In this document: positions 63,245-64,000 of the stretch, piece by piece
How the letters are laid out: every line of letters starts with the position of its first letter
Position numbering within the stretch: position 1 is the stretch's first letter
Origin: Tenodera sinensis
Taxonomy: Eukaryota; Arthropoda; Insecta; Mantodea; Mantidae
Assembly: GCA_030765045.1 (NCBI GenBank)
Contig: CM060962.1
Coordinates: 147,422,525 to 147,486,524 of the forward strand
DNA length: 64,000 nucleotides
Reading direction: 5' to 3'
Program-made: the position numbers and the translations under genes
Notes under the pieces: model-generated
What the model saw: the letters and a program-made list of their open reading frames with translations, nothing else
Told to the model about the DNA's origin: nothing
Databases searched by the model: none

Positions 63245-64000
63245 TCTCACTTATTGACCAATTAAATAAAACAATCGTAATTGAGGATTTCAATGCCCAT
63301 TCCAAAAGATGGGGTTATGAAAAAGTGGATTCTACAGGGAAGATAGTGGAACAATTTTTGAAAACCACAACTTTTGAACTGATTTATAGTAAAGAAGATC
63401 CCACAACCTTTATACATTACTCTGGAGCAGGCAGTAACCCAGACCTCTTGTTAGCTACAACAGATATTGTTTCAAAAATTAAAAAACAAGTTATAGAAGA
63501 TCCAAGTTCTGGTCACAGAGCAGTAATTGCTGATATAAAACTAGAGAATACAAATAACAGTCAAGGTCTCACGAATATGTTTTGGAACTTCAAAAAAGCA
63601 GATTGGAACAAATATAAAACTAAATTAGAACATAAATTTAAAGAACCAACAAACTCACAGCTGCATGACCAACCAGATCATATGAACAAAAATTTCTGTA
63701 AAGTCATCCTAGAAACTGCAAAAAAACATATTCCTCATGGAAGATTTAACAATTTCAAACTCTTTTGGAACCCCCAGTTAGAGGAACTGAAAAAGCAAAG
63801 GGATATAGCTAGAAATACAGCTGAACAAACAAAAAACGTATCGGATACACAAATGTGGCGGAAGAAATGTGCCTCACTAAAAAAAGAAATTAATACTGCC
63901 AAAAAGAATCACTTTAATAATTTCTTAGAAAAAATGGATTATAGGACAGATGGTAACAAAGCTCATAAGTTCATAAAAAATGTCAAGGACAGGAAAGAAA
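63245..64000 (+). pseudogene. LINE-C endonuclease, 5' end missing, runs off the window
   Basis: It parallels LINE-A from 26930 onward: LIDQLNKTIVIEDFNAHSKR (63248-63310; DFNAHS is the endonuclease catalytic block that LINE-A has lost), WGYEKVDSTGKIVEQF, SGAGSNPDLLLATTDIVSKI (63420-63480), DPSSGHRAVIADIKL (63502-63545), then the basic linker EELKKQRDIARNTAEQTKN and KAHKFIKNVKDRKE at the edge. Few interruptions are visible, so this copy is better preserved than LINE-A. RT and RNase H should follow beyond 64000. Confidence 0.85.

Overview
This is animal (almost certainly arthropod) nuclear DNA. It is AT-rich and intron-like, and it is saturated with decayed transposable elements. I find no bacterial operons, no complete host gene and no CRISPR array. 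The one host coding piece I can support is a spliced exon at 22165-22335 (+), which encodes part of the CYFIP/Sra-1 protein of the WAVE regulatory complex. The rest is most simply read as two very long introns of that gene, at least about 22 kb upstream and 41 kb downstream inside the window. I cannot name the species.

Layout. 0-5 kb: a Ty3/gypsy relic (LTR end, gag/protease, then integrase C-terminus and 3' LTR) whose middle is gone. That middle now holds an internally deleted LINE, a hAT relic and a long palindrome. 5-9 kb: an internally deleted piggyBac, a mariner hit by a LINE tail, and a pogo-like MITE. 9-11.5 kb: a gag relic, a ~122-bp satellite and another shortened LINE. 12-17 kb: three Penelope-like (PLE) fragments, two of them head to head, one inserted into a second LINE with a 12-bp target duplication. 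19-22 kb: transposase fragments, a LINE 3' end, two tRNA-derived SINEs with clear duplications, and the exon. 23-26 kb: satellite split precisely by a 1334-bp mariner. 26-32.3 kb: a nearly full-length RNase H-type LINE with three nested disruptions, including a self-insertion by its own family. 33-47.3 kb: a large gypsy element carrying gag, protease, RT, RNase H and integrase relics. It is hit by a PLE, SINEs, two mariner/Tc elements, a MITE and a SINE array. 47.4-52 kb: a hAT with an 8-bp duplication, a SINE and a full-length but dead piggyBac. 52.6-56.5 kb: an unclassified DNA transposon with a mariner inside. 57-60 kb: two hAT relics. 60-64 kb: a PLE ribozyme fragment, LINE RT and ORF1 relics, and the endonuclease region of another LINE copy running off the end.

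The genes do not form a pathway. The informative content is the insertion stratigraphy, which can be read base by base, and a set of hammerhead-ribozyme-like motifs tied to PLE fragments at different stages of decay. The most interesting of these is on the minus strand near 60.17-60.21 kb, where two core positions appear to have changed together.
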